Assembly (NCBI GenBank): GCA_031396695.1
Contig: JANNLG010000016.1
Location: 58,208 to 122,207 of the forward strand
Origin: VGRW01 sp031396695
GTDB taxonomy: Bacteria; Myxococcota_A; UBA9160; SZUA-336
Direction: 5' to 3'
DNA: 64,000 bases
The notes below the pieces were generated by a model. It made no database searches, was not told where the DNA came from, and was given only the letters and a program-made list of their open reading frames with translations. Shown in pieces: positions 25,425-34,544 of the stretch. Made by a program: the position numbers and the translations under genes. The first letter of the stretch is position 1, and the number at the start of each line of letters is the position of its first letter.

Positions 25425-25480
25425 CCGCCCGCGCGCAGGCTTAGAAGCTCGGGGGCGGCGCCGCGAACGGTCCCGGGATG

Positions 25481-25510
25481 AATCTTGACTTGTTTGTACA
25501 GTTTATTAGG
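25481..25510 (+). promoter_or_regulatory. AT-rich promoter/operator region of the SUF operon
   Basis: A short AT-rich island in GC-rich DNA: TTGACT (25485-25490, -35-like), then TGTTTGTACAGTTTATTAGG, 12 bases before the rrf2 ATG. A clean 17-base-spaced -10 is not visible. ACT and AGT flank TTGTTTGTACAGT-like sequence, so it may also be the Rrf2 binding site. Lies in the 112-base gap shared with the divergent selenoprotein operon. Confidence 0.35.
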
Positions 25511-25521
25511 CTGCGGGCTCG

Positions 25522-25995
25522 ATGCAGCTTCTCGCGCAAGAAGAGTATGGGTTGCGCTGCCTGATCCAGGTGGCCCGGCAGCGAGGCCCTGACCCGCTCA
25601 CGATCCCCGAGATCGCCGAGCGCGAGGGGATTTCGCCCGAATACGCCGCCAAGCTGATGCGCGCGCTGCGTCAGACCGAGTTCGTGCTCAGCACGCGCGG
25701 CGCCGGGGGTGGCTATCGGCTCGCGCGCCCGGCCGGCGAGATCACCGCCTGGCAGGTGATCCAGGCGCTGGGCGGCTCGCTCTTTCCGGCCGAGTTCTGC
25801 GAGACGCATCCCGGCCAGCTGCGCGACTGCGTCCACTCGACCGGCTGCTCGCTGCGCGGACTCTGGAGCTCGGTCGAGAGCGCGATCCGCAACGTGCTCG
25901 AGGGCGTGACGCTCGCCGACCTCGCACGCGACGACCGGATCCTGTTCGGGATCGACGGGCCGCCGCTCGAGCCCAAAGCGCAGGCGCCGCGATGA
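25522..25995 (+). CDS. Rrf2-family Fe-S responsive regulator of the SUF operon
   Basis: 157 residues. The N-terminal winged helix (YGLRCLIQVAR, TIPEIAEREGISPEYAAKLMRALR, GAGGGYRLARP) is the Rrf2 signature. Three cysteines, Cys93, Cys103 and Cys109 (EFCETHPGQLRDCVHSTGC), lie where IscR binds its [2Fe-2S] cluster, though the spacing (x9, x5) is wider than in IscR. The gene overlaps sufB by 4 bases. By analogy with IscR/SufR it should sense cluster status and repress suf when clusters are abundant; this is inference. Confidence 0.9.
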   Translation: MQLLAQEEYGLRCLIQVARQRGPDPLTIPEIAEREGISPEYAAKLMRALRQTEFVLSTRGAGGGYRLARPAGEITAWQVIQALGGSLFPAEFCETHPGQLRDCVHSTGCSLRGLWSSVESAIRNVLEGVTLADLARDDRILFGIDGPPLEPKAQAPR

Positions 25996-27440
25996 GCAGC
26001 AATCCCGAGATCGCCGCGCTCACCAATCGCGAGTACGAGGCGGGCTTCACCACCGACGTCGAGTCCGAGACCGTCGCGCCCGGGCTCGACGAGAACGTGA
26101 TCCGGCGCATCTCCGAGAAGAAGGGCGAGCCGCAGTGGCTGCTCGACTGGCGCTTGCGCGCGTACGCGCGCTGGCTCGAGATGCGCGAAGAAGACGCGCG
26201 CTGGGCGAAGGTCACGTTCCCGAAGATCGACTACCAGGCGATCAGCTACTACTCCGCGCCCAAACCGCGTAAGAAGCTCGGCAGCATGGACGAGGTCGAC
26301 CCGGAGATCCGGGCGACGTTCGAGAAGCTCGGCATCCCGCTCAGCGAGCAGAAGATGCTCTCGGGCGTCGCGGTCGACGCGGTCTTCGACTCGGTCTCGG
26401 TCGCCACCACGTTCCGCGCCAAGCTCGCCGAGCTCGGCATCATCTTCTGCTCGTTTTCGGACGCAGTGAAGAGTCACCCGGAGCTGGTGCGGAAATATCT
26501 CGGATCGGTCGTGCCCTACTCCGACAACTACTTCGCGACGCTGAACTCGGCCGTGTTCACCGATGGCTCCTTCGTGTACATCCCGCCGGGCGTGCGCTGC
26601 CCGATGGAGCTCTCGACCTATTTCAGAATCAACGAAGCGAAGACCGGCCAGTTCGAGCGCACGCTGATCGTCGCCGACGAGGGCGCGTACGTGTCGTATC
26701 TCGAGGGTTGCACCGCGCCGATGCGCGACGAGAACCAGCTGCACGCCGCGGTGGTCGAACTGGTCGCGCTCGAGCGCGCGACCATCAAGTACTCGACCGT
26801 GCAGAATTGGTACCCGGGCGACAAGGAAGGCCGCGGCGGCATCTTCAACTTCGTGACCAAGCGCGGCGCGTGCCGCGGGAAGCGTTCGAAGATCAGCTGG
26901 ACGCAGGTGGAGACCGGCTCTGCGATCACCTGGAAGTACCCGAGCTGCATCCTGCAGGGCGACGAATCGGTGGGCGAGTTCTACTCGGTCGCGGTGACCA
27001 ATCACTATCAGCAGGCCGACACCGGCACGAAGATGCTGCACATCGGCAAGAACACGCGCAGCACGATCGTCTCGAAGGGCATCTCGTGCGGACACGGCCA
27101 GCAGACCTACCGCGGCCTGGTCGAGATCCACCAGAAGGCGACCGGCGCGCGCAATCACTCGCAGTGCGACTCGCTCTTGATCGGCGACAAGTGCGGCGCG
27201 CACACCTTTCCCTATCTGGATGTTCGCAACGCGAGCGCGCAGGTGGAGCACGAGGCCACCACCAGCAAGATCAGCGACGACCAGCTGTTCTACTGCCAGC
27301 AGCGAGGGCTCGGCACCGAGGACGCCGTTTCGATGATCGTGAACGGCTTCTGCAAGGAGGTCTTCCGCGAGCTGCCGATGGAGTTCGCGGTCGAGGCCTC
27401 CAAACTTCTGTCCGTGACGCTCGAAGGCGCGGTCGGTTAG
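25992..27440 (+). CDS. sufB: SufB, Fe-S cluster scaffold subunit
   Basis: 482 residues, usual SufB length. Landmarks: SVVPYSDNYFATLNSAVFTDGSFVYIPPGVRCPMEL, GCTAPMRDENQLHAAVVEL, and C-terminal SAQVEHEATTSKISDDQLFYCQQRGL with the cysteine used in cluster building. SufB forms the SufBC2D complex on which nascent clusters are assembled from SufS/SufU sulfur. Starts in a 4-base overlap with the regulator and is followed 12 bases later by sufC. Confidence 0.97.
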   Translation: MSSNPEIAALTNREYEAGFTTDVESETVAPGLDENVIRRISEKKGEPQWLLDWRLRAYARWLEMREEDARWAKVTFPKIDYQAISYYSAPKPRKKLGSMDEVDPEIRATFEKLGIPLSEQKMLSGVAVDAVFDSVSVATTFRAKLAELGIIFCSFSDAVKSHPELVRKYLGSVVPYSDNYFATLNSAVFTDGSFVYIPPGVRCPMELSTYFRINEAKTGQFERTLIVADEGAYVSYLEGCTAPMRDENQLHAAVVELVALERATIKYSTVQNWYPGDKEGRGGIFNFVTKRGACRGKRSKISWTQVETGSAITWKYPSCILQGDESVGEFYSVAVTNHYQQADTGTKMLHIGKNTRSTIVSKGISCGHGQQTYRGLVEIHQKATGARNHSQCDSLLIGDKCGAHTFPYLDVRNASAQVEHEATTSKISDDQLFYCQQRGLGTEDAVSMIVNGFCKEVFRELPMEFAVEASKLLSVTLEGAVG

Positions 27441-27452
27441 CACGGAGGCGTG

Positions 27453-28213
<761 letters not shown>

Positions 28214-28217
<4 letters not shown>

Positions 28218-29542
28218 GAGGCACGCCGGCCGAGCTCGCCTTCGCGCGGCACTTCGCGGCCGCGCGGGTAGCGCAGGCGTCGCGCGAGCCGGCCTGGCTC
28301 GCCCGACACCGTGCGGAGTCGTTCGCCGCGTTCGAGGCGCAGGGTCTGCCGACCGCCAAGCACGAGGACTGGCGCTTCACGTCGCTCGCGAAGCTCGAGC
28401 AGATCGAGTTCACGGCGGGCGGAGTGGACGCGAGCGCGCCGACCGCGGAGCTCATCGCCGCTTCGCGAATCGCGCTGGGACCGGCACACCGACTGGTGTT
28501 CGTGAACGGATGCTACGCGGCGCAGCTCTCCAGCGTCGGCGCGCTGCCTCCAGGCTGTCGCGTCGCCCCGCTCTCCGCGCTGCTCGGCTCGGACGGCGAA
28601 GCGGTCGAGCGCGTGCTCGCGAGCGCCGCCGAGCCCAAGCGGCGCGCGCTGGTCGACCTGAACTCCGCGCTGTGGAGCGACGGCGTGTTGATCGAGCTCG
28701 AGCCCGGTGCGGTGCTCGATCGTCCCGTGCACCTGCTCTTCCACCAGTCCGGAGCCGACGCCCCGGTCGGCGCCCACGTGCGCACGCTGATCGCGGCCGG
28801 CGCAGGTAGCCGCGGCACGATCGTGGAGCAACACAGCGGCGAGACGCGCCATCCCGACCTGACGAACGCCGTGACGGAGATCCGCGCCGATCGCGGCGCG
28901 CAGCTCGACCACGTGCTGGTCCAGGACCTTCCCGAGCAGAGCACCGCGTTCAGCGCGCTGCTGTCGCGCCAGGAAGCGCAGAGCCGGCTCGGCTTGCACG
29001 CGTTCACGCTCGGCGCCGCGCTCGCGCGCGCCGAGGTCGAGAGCCGGCTCGAGGGCGAAGGCGCGGAGCTCGCGCTCTACGGCCTGTACCTCGGACGCGG
29101 CACGCAGCACCCCGACCAGCACACCACGATCGACCACGCCGCGCCGCGCACGAACAGCCGCGAGCTGTTCAAGGGCATCCTCGACGAGCGCGCGCATGGC
29201 GTCTTCCACGGCCGCATCCACGTGCGGCCCGACGCGCAGAAGATCAGCGCGGACCAGACCAATCGCGCGCTCCTGCTCTCGGACCGCGCGACGATCAACA
29301 GCAAGCCGCAGCTCGAGATCTACGCCGACGACGTGAAGTGCAGCCACGGCGCGTCGATCGGCCAGCTCGACGACGAGCAGCTCTTCTACCTGCGCGCGCG
29401 CGGACTCGATCTCGCGACGGCGCGCGCGCTGTTGACCGTCGCGTTCGCCAGCGAAGTGCTCGAGAAGCTGCCGCACGATGGCTTGCGCGCGTCGCTCGAG
29501 CGCGCGCTGCTCGGCTGGCTGCCGAGCGGAGGCGGAGCATGA
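28214..29542 (+). CDS. sufD: SufD, Fe-S cluster assembly subunit
   Basis: 442 residues from ATG 28214. LPTAKHEDWRFTSLAKL at the N-terminus and the C-terminal core (HAPRTNSRELFKGI-type, VFHGRIHVRPDAQKISADQ, EIYADDVKCSHGASIGQLD) identify SufD, the SufB paralogue and partner. The conserved His in CSHG is implicated in iron entry in E. coli. The frame is open far upstream but that part overlies sufB/sufC out of frame. Overlaps sufS by ATGA. Confidence 0.96.
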
Positions 29543-30762
29543 GCGCGCTCGACGTCGAAGCGCTGCGCAAACAGTTCCCGATCCTCGCGCGCCGAATCCA
29601 CGGCAAGCCGCTCGTCTATCTGGACAGCGCGGCGTCGAGTCAGAAGCCGGCCTGCGTGATCGAGGCGATCGCCGACTACTACGGCCGCTACCACTCGAAC
29701 GTCCACCGCGGCGTGCACACGCTCTCCGAGGAAGCCACCGCGGCTTACGAGCACGCGCGCGCGAAGGTGCGCGACTTCGTGCGCGCGCAGTCTTCGCGCG
29801 AGATCGTGTTCGTGCGCGGCACGACCGAGGCCATCAACCTGGTCTCGCAGGCGTGGGCGCGACCGCGGCTCCGCCCGGGCGACGAGGTGCTCGTGACCGA
29901 GCTCGAGCACCACTCGAACATCGTGCCTTGGCAGATCGTGTGCGAGCAGACCGGCGCCAAGCTCGTGGTCGCGCCGATCGACGAGCGCGGCGACGTGATC
30001 CCCCAGGAGTACGCGCGGCGGCTCGGCGAGCGCACGCGCGTGGTCGCGCTCGCGCACGTCTCGAACGCGCTCGGCAGCGTGCTGCCGGTGGCGGAGTTCG
30101 CGCGCCAGGCGAAGTCCGTCGGCGCGCTGGTGGTCGTCGACGGCGCGCAGGGCGTTCCGCACATGCCCGTCGACGTTGGCGCGTTGGGCTGCGACTTCTA
30201 CGCGTTCTCGGGTCACAAGATGTACGCACCGACGGGCATCGGTGCGCTGTTTGGACGGCTCGAGCTGCTCGATGCGATGGAGCCGTGGCAGGGCGGCGGC
30301 TCGATGATCCGCAGCGTCTCGTTCGCGAAGACCACCTTCGCGAGCTCACCCGAGCGCTTCGAAGCCGGCACGCCCAACATCGAAGGCGCGATCGGCCTGG
30401 GCGTCGCGATCGAGTGGCTCGAGCGGCTCGACTTGTCAGCCGTTCACGCGCACGAGGCGGATCTGATCGCGTACGCGACCGCGTCGCTCTCGGCGATCCC
30501 GGGCGTGCGCTTGATCGGGGATCCACGCGAGCGCGCGGGCGCGGTGTCGTTCGTGGTCGGCGACGTACACGCACACGACGTCGGCACGATCCTCGACGGT
30601 GAAGGCATCGCGATCCGCGCGGGACACCACTGCGCGCAGCCGGTGATGGACCACTTCGACGTGCCCGCCACCGCGCGCGCGTCGTTCGCGGTGCACAACG
30701 GCCGCGACGACGTCGATCTTCTGGTCGCCGGCGTTCGCCGCGTGCAGGAGATCTTCGCCTGA
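29539..30762 (+). CDS. sufS: SufS, group II cysteine desulfurase
   Basis: 407 residues from ATG 29539. PLP lysine Lys227 in FYAFSGHKMYAPTGIG, catalytic Cys365 in RAGHHCAQPVM, and ELEHHSNIVPW are hallmark SufS features. It removes sulfur from cysteine as a persulfide and passes it to SufU. It overlaps sufD (ATGA) and touches sufU by one base (TGATG). Confidence 0.97.
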   Translation: MSALDVEALRKQFPILARRIHGKPLVYLDSAASSQKPACVIEAIADYYGRYHSNVHRGVHTLSEEATAAYEHARAKVRDFVRAQSSREIVFVRGTTEAINLVSQAWARPRLRPGDEVLVTELEHHSNIVPWQIVCEQTGAKLVVAPIDERGDVIPQEYARRLGERTRVVALAHVSNALGSVLPVAEFARQAKSVGALVVVDGAQGVPHMPVDVGALGCDFYAFSGHKMYAPTGIGALFGRLELLDAMEPWQGGGSMIRSVSFAKTTFASSPERFEAGTPNIEGAIGLGVAIEWLERLDLSAVHAHEADLIAYATASLSAIPGVRLIGDPRERAGAVSFVVGDVHAHDVGTILDGEGIAIRAGHHCAQPVMDHFDVPATARASFAVHNGRDDVDLLVAGVRRVQEIFA

Positions 30763-31214
30763 TGTCCGATCTGCGCGAGCTGTACCAGGAGGTCATCCTC
30801 GACCACACCAAGCGCCCGCGGAACTTCGGGACGCTCGAGCACGCGACCCATCGCGCGCAGGGACACAACCCGCTGTGCGGCGATCAGCTCGCGCTGTTCG
30901 TCGAAGTCGAAGGCGACCGCCTGCGCGACGTGAGCTTCGCGGGCCGCGGCTGCGCGATCTCGACCGCGTCCGCATCGCTTCTGACCGAAGCGTTGAAGGG
31001 CAAGACCACCGCCGAGGCGCACGCGCTGTTCGAGCGCTTCCACGCGGCCGTGACGTCGTCGTCCGACCAGCCGATCGACGTGGCGGGTCTCGGCAAGCTC
31101 GCGGTGCTCGCGGGCGTTCGCGAATTCCCCATGCGCGTGAAGTGCGCGAGCCTGGCCTGGCACACGCTCGAGGCCGCGCTCGCCCGACGCGCCGAGCCCG
31201 TGTCGACGGAGTAG
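30762..31214 (+). CDS. sufU: SufU, zinc-dependent sulfurtransferase
   Basis: 150 residues. IscU-fold with Zn ligands Cys39 and Asp41 (HNPLCGDQ), Cys64 (GRGCAIS) and Cys128 (VKCASLAW), and the 18-20 residue insertion near residues 95-115 that marks SufU rather than IscU. SufU accepts persulfide sulfur from SufS and delivers it to SufBCD. Presence of SufU instead of SufE is typical of Gram-positive and many deep-branching Gram-negative SUF systems. Confidence 0.95.
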   Translation: MSDLRELYQEVILDHTKRPRNFGTLEHATHRAQGHNPLCGDQLALFVEVEGDRLRDVSFAGRGCAISTASASLLTEALKGKTTAEAHALFERFHAAVTSSSDQPIDVAGLGKLAVLAGVREFPMRVKCASLAWHTLEAALARRAEPVSTE

Positions 31215-31217
31215 ACC

Positions 31218-31556
31218 ATGAGCATGGATTCGATCGAGACCCGAGACCCCGCGACCGAGGCCCTGCGCGAGAGCGTGATCGAGGTGCTGCGCAGCATCTT
31301 CGATCCCGAGATCCCGGTGAACATCTACGAGCTCGGGCTGGTGTACGGCATCGAGATCGGCGAGGAGAACCACGTGAAGGTGCGCATGACGCTCACCTCG
31401 CCCATGTGCCCCGTCGCCGAAAGCCTTCCCCCCGAAGTCGAGCAAAAGGTCCGCCAGATCCCCGGCGTCGCCCACGCCGAAGTCGACCTCACCTGGGAAC
31501 CCACCTGGAACCCTTCCATGATGTCCGAAGCCGCGAAGCTCCAACTCGGCTTCTAG
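31218..31556 (+). CDS. sufT: SufT-like DUF59/MIP18 Fe-S maturation factor
   Basis: 112 residues. DUF59 domain: LRSIFDPEIPVNIYELGLVYGIEI and TLTSPMCPVAESLPPEVEQKV with the conserved Cys. SufT-type proteins help to carry or mature clusters, mainly under high demand for FeS enzymes such as aconitase. It starts 3 bases after sufU, completing the SUF operon. The tail WNPSMMSEAAKLQLGF is standard. Confidence 0.93.
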   Translation: MSMDSIETRDPATEALRESVIEVLRSIFDPEIPVNIYELGLVYGIEIGEENHVKVRMTLTSPMCPVAESLPPEVEQKVRQIPGVAHAEVDLTWEPTWNPSMMSEAAKLQLGF

Positions 31557-31626
31557 GCAGCGTCTCGAACGCATCGAAATCGAAGTATCGATTCCGCGAG
31601 CGTTGTCGGACCCGCGCGGAGGGCGA

Positions 31627-32790
31627 CTACGCGCGAGTCTTGACCTTGTAGAGCTCCCGCACGTTGTCGCCCAGGAAGCGCACGCGACTCTGCTCGTCGA
31701 GCAAGCCCGCGAGCTCCTCCACTTCCCGCATGTAGCTCGCGGTGTGATCCGCGTGCGGGTAGTCGGACGCCCAGAAGAAGCGGTCGGCGCCGAGCAGATC
31801 AATCAGCGCCGGGATCGTGCGTTCGTCGGGATCGGACGAGATCCAGCAGCGCGTCTTGAAGTAGTGACTCGGCTTCTCGCGAAGCGGCACGCGCTCGCCG
31901 ATGAAGGTCGAGCCGTACACCGCATCGAGTCGGTCGAGCCAGTAGCCGATCCAGCCCGCGCCAGATTCGAGCACCACGATCTTCAGGCGCGGGAAGCGGT
32001 CGAAGACGCCGAAGTCGAACAGCGTCGTGAACGCGTGGCGCACGCCGTCGGCGGCGGTCACGCTCGAGAGCAGGCGCGACTTGCGCATCTGCGTGAAGCG
32101 CGTCGACGCGATCGCCGGCGGCTCGAACGCGGGGTGCAGCGCGAGCGGCACGTCGAGCGCCTGCGCCGCTGCGAATAGCGGATCGTGGTCCGAGTGGCCG
32201 TGCGGCAGGTGCGACCAGGTGAACGGCACCACGAACGCGCCGCGACAGCCGTCGCGCACCGCGCGCTCGAGCTCGCGCGCGGCGGCCGCCGGATCGGAGA
32301 GCGAGACGTGCGCGATCGGGATCAACCGACCACCGGAGTCGAAACAGAACTCCGCGATCCAGCGGTTGTAGGCGCGACAGTACGCGTCGGTCAGCTCGGC
32401 GTCCTCGAGCTCCGCTTCCCAGAGTATCCCGATCGTCGGATACAGCACCGCCGCCTCGAGGTTCTCCGCGTCGAGCCGCTCGAGCCGCTCCTTCATGTCC
32501 ATCGAGCCGTGCGGCGCGCCCGCCAGGTACGTGCGCTCGGGGTTCGGCCGCACGTCCTCGACGTGCATCTTGCCCATCGCGCCGAGCGTCCCGGGAAATC
32601 CCTTGCGCGACATCAGCGACGGCACGCCTCCGATCTCGATGTACTCGAGACCCTCCTCGTCGGTGCGGATCCGCAGCGCGCGGTCGCGGTAGCGCGGCTC
32701 GAGGTAGCGCTCCCACAGATCCGGCGGCTCGAGGATGTGACCGTCCGCGTCGATCACGCCGTTGTACTTGATCCGATAGACGTCGCGCAT
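31627..32790 (-). CDS. Amidohydrolase family (metal-dependent TIM-barrel) protein
   Basis: 387 residues of the amidohydrolase-2 family: DADGHILEPPDLWERYL (DxDxH metal site), VPLALHPAFEPP, FDRFPRLKIVVLESGAGWIGYWLDRLD and FFWASDYPHADHT (catalytic Asp). Members decarboxylate or hydrolyse aromatic and related acids. Cytoplasmic. The substrate is unknown. It stands alone, convergent with SUF; the 70-base gap has no obvious terminator. Confidence 0.88.
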   Translation of the reverse strand: MRDVYRIKYNGVIDADGHILEPPDLWERYLEPRYRDRALRIRTDEEGLEYIEIGGVPSLMSRKGFPGTLGAMGKMHVEDVRPNPERTYLAGAPHGSMDMKERLERLDAENLEAAVLYPTIGILWEAELEDAELTDAYCRAYNRWIAEFCFDSGGRLIPIAHVSLSDPAAAARELERAVRDGCRGAFVVPFTWSHLPHGHSDHDPLFAAAQALDVPLALHPAFEPPAIASTRFTQMRKSRLLSSVTAADGVRHAFTTLFDFGVFDRFPRLKIVVLESGAGWIGYWLDRLDAVYGSTFIGERVPLREKPSHYFKTRCWISSDPDERTIPALIDLLGADRFFWASDYPHADHTASYMREVEELAGLLDEQSRVRFLGDNVRELYKVKTRA

Positions 32791-32851
32791 CGGTGTCTCC
32801 CGCCTTTGTCCCGTGCGATTCTACTTCGTGGCCGGAGCTCGATGCGAGCGG

Positions 32852-32857
32852 TACGAT
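32852..32857 (+). promoter_or_regulatory. -10-like TACGAT before the small lipoprotein
   Basis: GAGCGGTACGATCGC: TACGAT ends 8 bases before the ATG at 32866, again fitting a leaderless transcript. Confidence 0.38.
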
Positions 32858-32865
32858 CGCCGCGC

Positions 32866-33354
32866 ATGAATGCCTGGCTCGCCAGCCGCGCCGCCGCGAT
32901 TTTCGTGAGCGCGTGCGCGTGCGCCTGTCTCGGCTCGTACTCGCGCGCGCTCGAAGAGACGCGCGCGGGCCTGCTCGGACTCGACGGCCGCGCGCTGCGC
33001 GCGTGTCTCGGCGTGCCGACCGACTTCACCGTCGACGGGGACTTCGAGCAGCAGACCTACCGCTTCGAGCGCGACGACGACTTCGGCGGACTGGAACCGC
33101 CCGGCGGAATCGGCGGCGTCGTGCTCGGCGGGCGCGGACCGACCGATCGTGGCTACGAGCCCGGCGGGTTTCCGAGCGACGAGCCCGACCAGTCGTTCTG
33201 CCAGCTCGACTTCGAGCTCACCCAGGGCCGCGTGTCGCGCGTCTCCGCGCAGGGACGCACGCGCGAGGGCATGAACGCGGACGGAAGCTGCTTGCTGCGC
33301 GCGGAGCCGTGCCTCGACTACGTCGACGGCGAGCCCGAGTCCGACCTGGAGTAG
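32866..33354 (+). CDS. Small secreted or lipoprotein, unknown function
   Basis: 162 residues from ATG 32866. An N-terminal hydrophobic signal (MNAWLASRAAAIFVSACACAC) offers several cysteines for lipidation, probably the last one. After it, RAGLLGLDGRALRACLGVP and QQTYRFERDDD loosely resemble the SmpA/BamE-type pattern, but the similarity is weak. A Gly-rich stretch (about 75-105) and a cysteine-containing C-terminal half follow. Convergent overlap of 37 bases with the next gene. I do not recognise the function. Confidence 0.6.
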   Translation: MNAWLASRAAAIFVSACACACLGSYSRALEETRAGLLGLDGRALRACLGVPTDFTVDGDFEQQTYRFERDDDFGGLEPPGGIGGVVLGGRGPTDRGYEPGGFPSDEPDQSFCQLDFELTQGRVSRVSAQGRTREGMNADGSCLLRAEPCLDYVDGEPESDLE

Positions 33355-34373
33355 GCGCGCGCGCTGCGCGCGATCGCGTCGGCGAGCGCGGAAGCGCCGA
33401 TCAGACCCACGACCAGCGAAGCCGGGTTCGCGAGCCAGGCCGTGCACAGCTCGCGTACGCGCACGCTGCCGGGCCGCTCGCCGACGAGTGTGGTCTCGAG
33501 CTCCACGAGCTCCGCTTGCGCGGCGATCCAGTCGCCGCGCAGCCGAACGCGCGCGAGACGACCGCCCGCGTCGAGCGCCACGTGCGCTTCGAGAGCGCCG
33601 ATCGGCGTAGCGAGCGCGCCGGCGCAGCTGAGCTCGGCGAGCTCGGCCTCGACCAGCGGCGGGCGCGCGTCCGCTTCGAAGAGCCGCGCTTCGTCGCTGG
33701 TGAGCGGCGTGTCGTCGAGTGTCAGCTCGAACTTGGCAGCGAATCCGGCGCAGAGCGCGCTCGCGAGCGGCTCGAACTCCGGCGTCGGCACGCGCTCGCG
33801 CGCGAGCGAGCTCGCGGCCGGAGCCAACGGCAGCCCCGGCCAGCTCGGCTCGCGTTCCTCCGTGGTGTAGGGTGCGCCGACGCCGAGCACGGCCTGGAAC
33901 AGCAGCACGCCGCTCGGTTCGCGCGAGAGCGACACGTACGCGAGTCGCCGGCCGTTCGCCGACACGAAGTCCCGCCCCGGGTAGCTCGCAGGTAGACCGA
34001 GCCGCGAGAGGCCCGCGAGCAGGCCGCGCACCAGCCGGTTCAAGAGCCTCGGGCCCGTCAGCGAGCCGGCTTCCGGGAACCACGCCCGCGGCGAGGGCAG
34101 AAGCGCGCACAGCGAGACGACTCCGTCACCGTAGCGTGTAGAGCGGCCGCCGCTCAGCCTGCGCACTTCGTGCTTCGCGAGCGAGCTTCCCGCTCGCTGA
34201 AGGCGCCCGAGCGAGGCCGCCTCGCCGGTGAGCTCCGCGACCACCAGCGCGGCGCTGCCAGGCCGTCGCGCCAGGCCCGCCACCAGCTCGAGCTCGCGCT
34301 CGGGCGACACACGCGCCAGACGGATCACGCGTACGCAGCTTCGCGCTGCGGATTCCGCCCCGTGATCGCTCAT
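33318..34373 (-). CDS. Lipoate-protein ligase-like protein (BPL/LPL fold), divergent
   Basis: 351 residues. The segment VRRLSGGRSTRYGDGVVSLC, near residue 70, matches the RRxSGGGxVxHxxG motif of lipoate/biotin ligases and octanoyltransferases. The second motif, where LplA has DI-x-x-x-x-KI-x-G, reads RDFVSANGRRLAYVSLSREP, with Arg at the catalytic Lys place. Residues about 240-345 resemble a bacterial lipoate-ligase accessory C-terminal domain. It may be a non-canonical or inactive ligase. Confidence in the fold is moderate. Confidence 0.55.
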   Translation of the reverse strand: MSDHGAESAARSCVRVIRLARVSPERELELVAGLARRPGSAALVVAELTGEAASLGRLQRAGSSLAKHEVRRLSGGRSTRYGDGVVSLCALLPSPRAWFPEAGSLTGPRLLNRLVRGLLAGLSRLGLPASYPGRDFVSANGRRLAYVSLSREPSGVLLFQAVLGVGAPYTTEEREPSWPGLPLAPAASSLARERVPTPEFEPLASALCAGFAAKFELTLDDTPLTSDEARLFEADARPPLVEAELAELSCAGALATPIGALEAHVALDAGGRLARVRLRGDWIAAQAELVELETTLVGERPGSVRVRELCTAWLANPASLVVGLIGASALADAIARSARAYSRSDSGSPST

Positions 34374-34515
34374 GCTCGAATGAATCCTTTCCCGGCCGTC
34401 TCACCAACCGGCAACTCCACTAGTTGCACACGGCAAACGTTTCCACCCGACCGAGCGCCCCCCTAAACAGTCTTTGCTTCAACCCCGTCGTCCCCGACGC
34501 CGAAGCAGTGATGTC

Positions 34516-34530
34516 GGGGGGTTACCCCCC
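34516..34530 (+). promoter_or_regulatory. G6-TTA-C6 hairpin beside the ribosome site of the surface operon
   Basis: GGGGGG (34516-34521), loop TTA, CCCCCC (34525-34530), followed at once by GGGGGAGAG (34531-34539), the probable ribosome-binding site for the TTG at 34545. The C6 run could instead pair with the G-rich ribosome site in trans or by refolding, so translation control is conceivable. Confidence 0.4.
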
Positions 34531-34544
34531 GGGGGAGAGCCGTT

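Noticed and set aside
33318..33354. Convergent 37-base overlap as a sign of a frameshift in one of the two genes
   Set aside because: Both frames end naturally with normal composition; short convergent overlaps also occur at 45551-45567.
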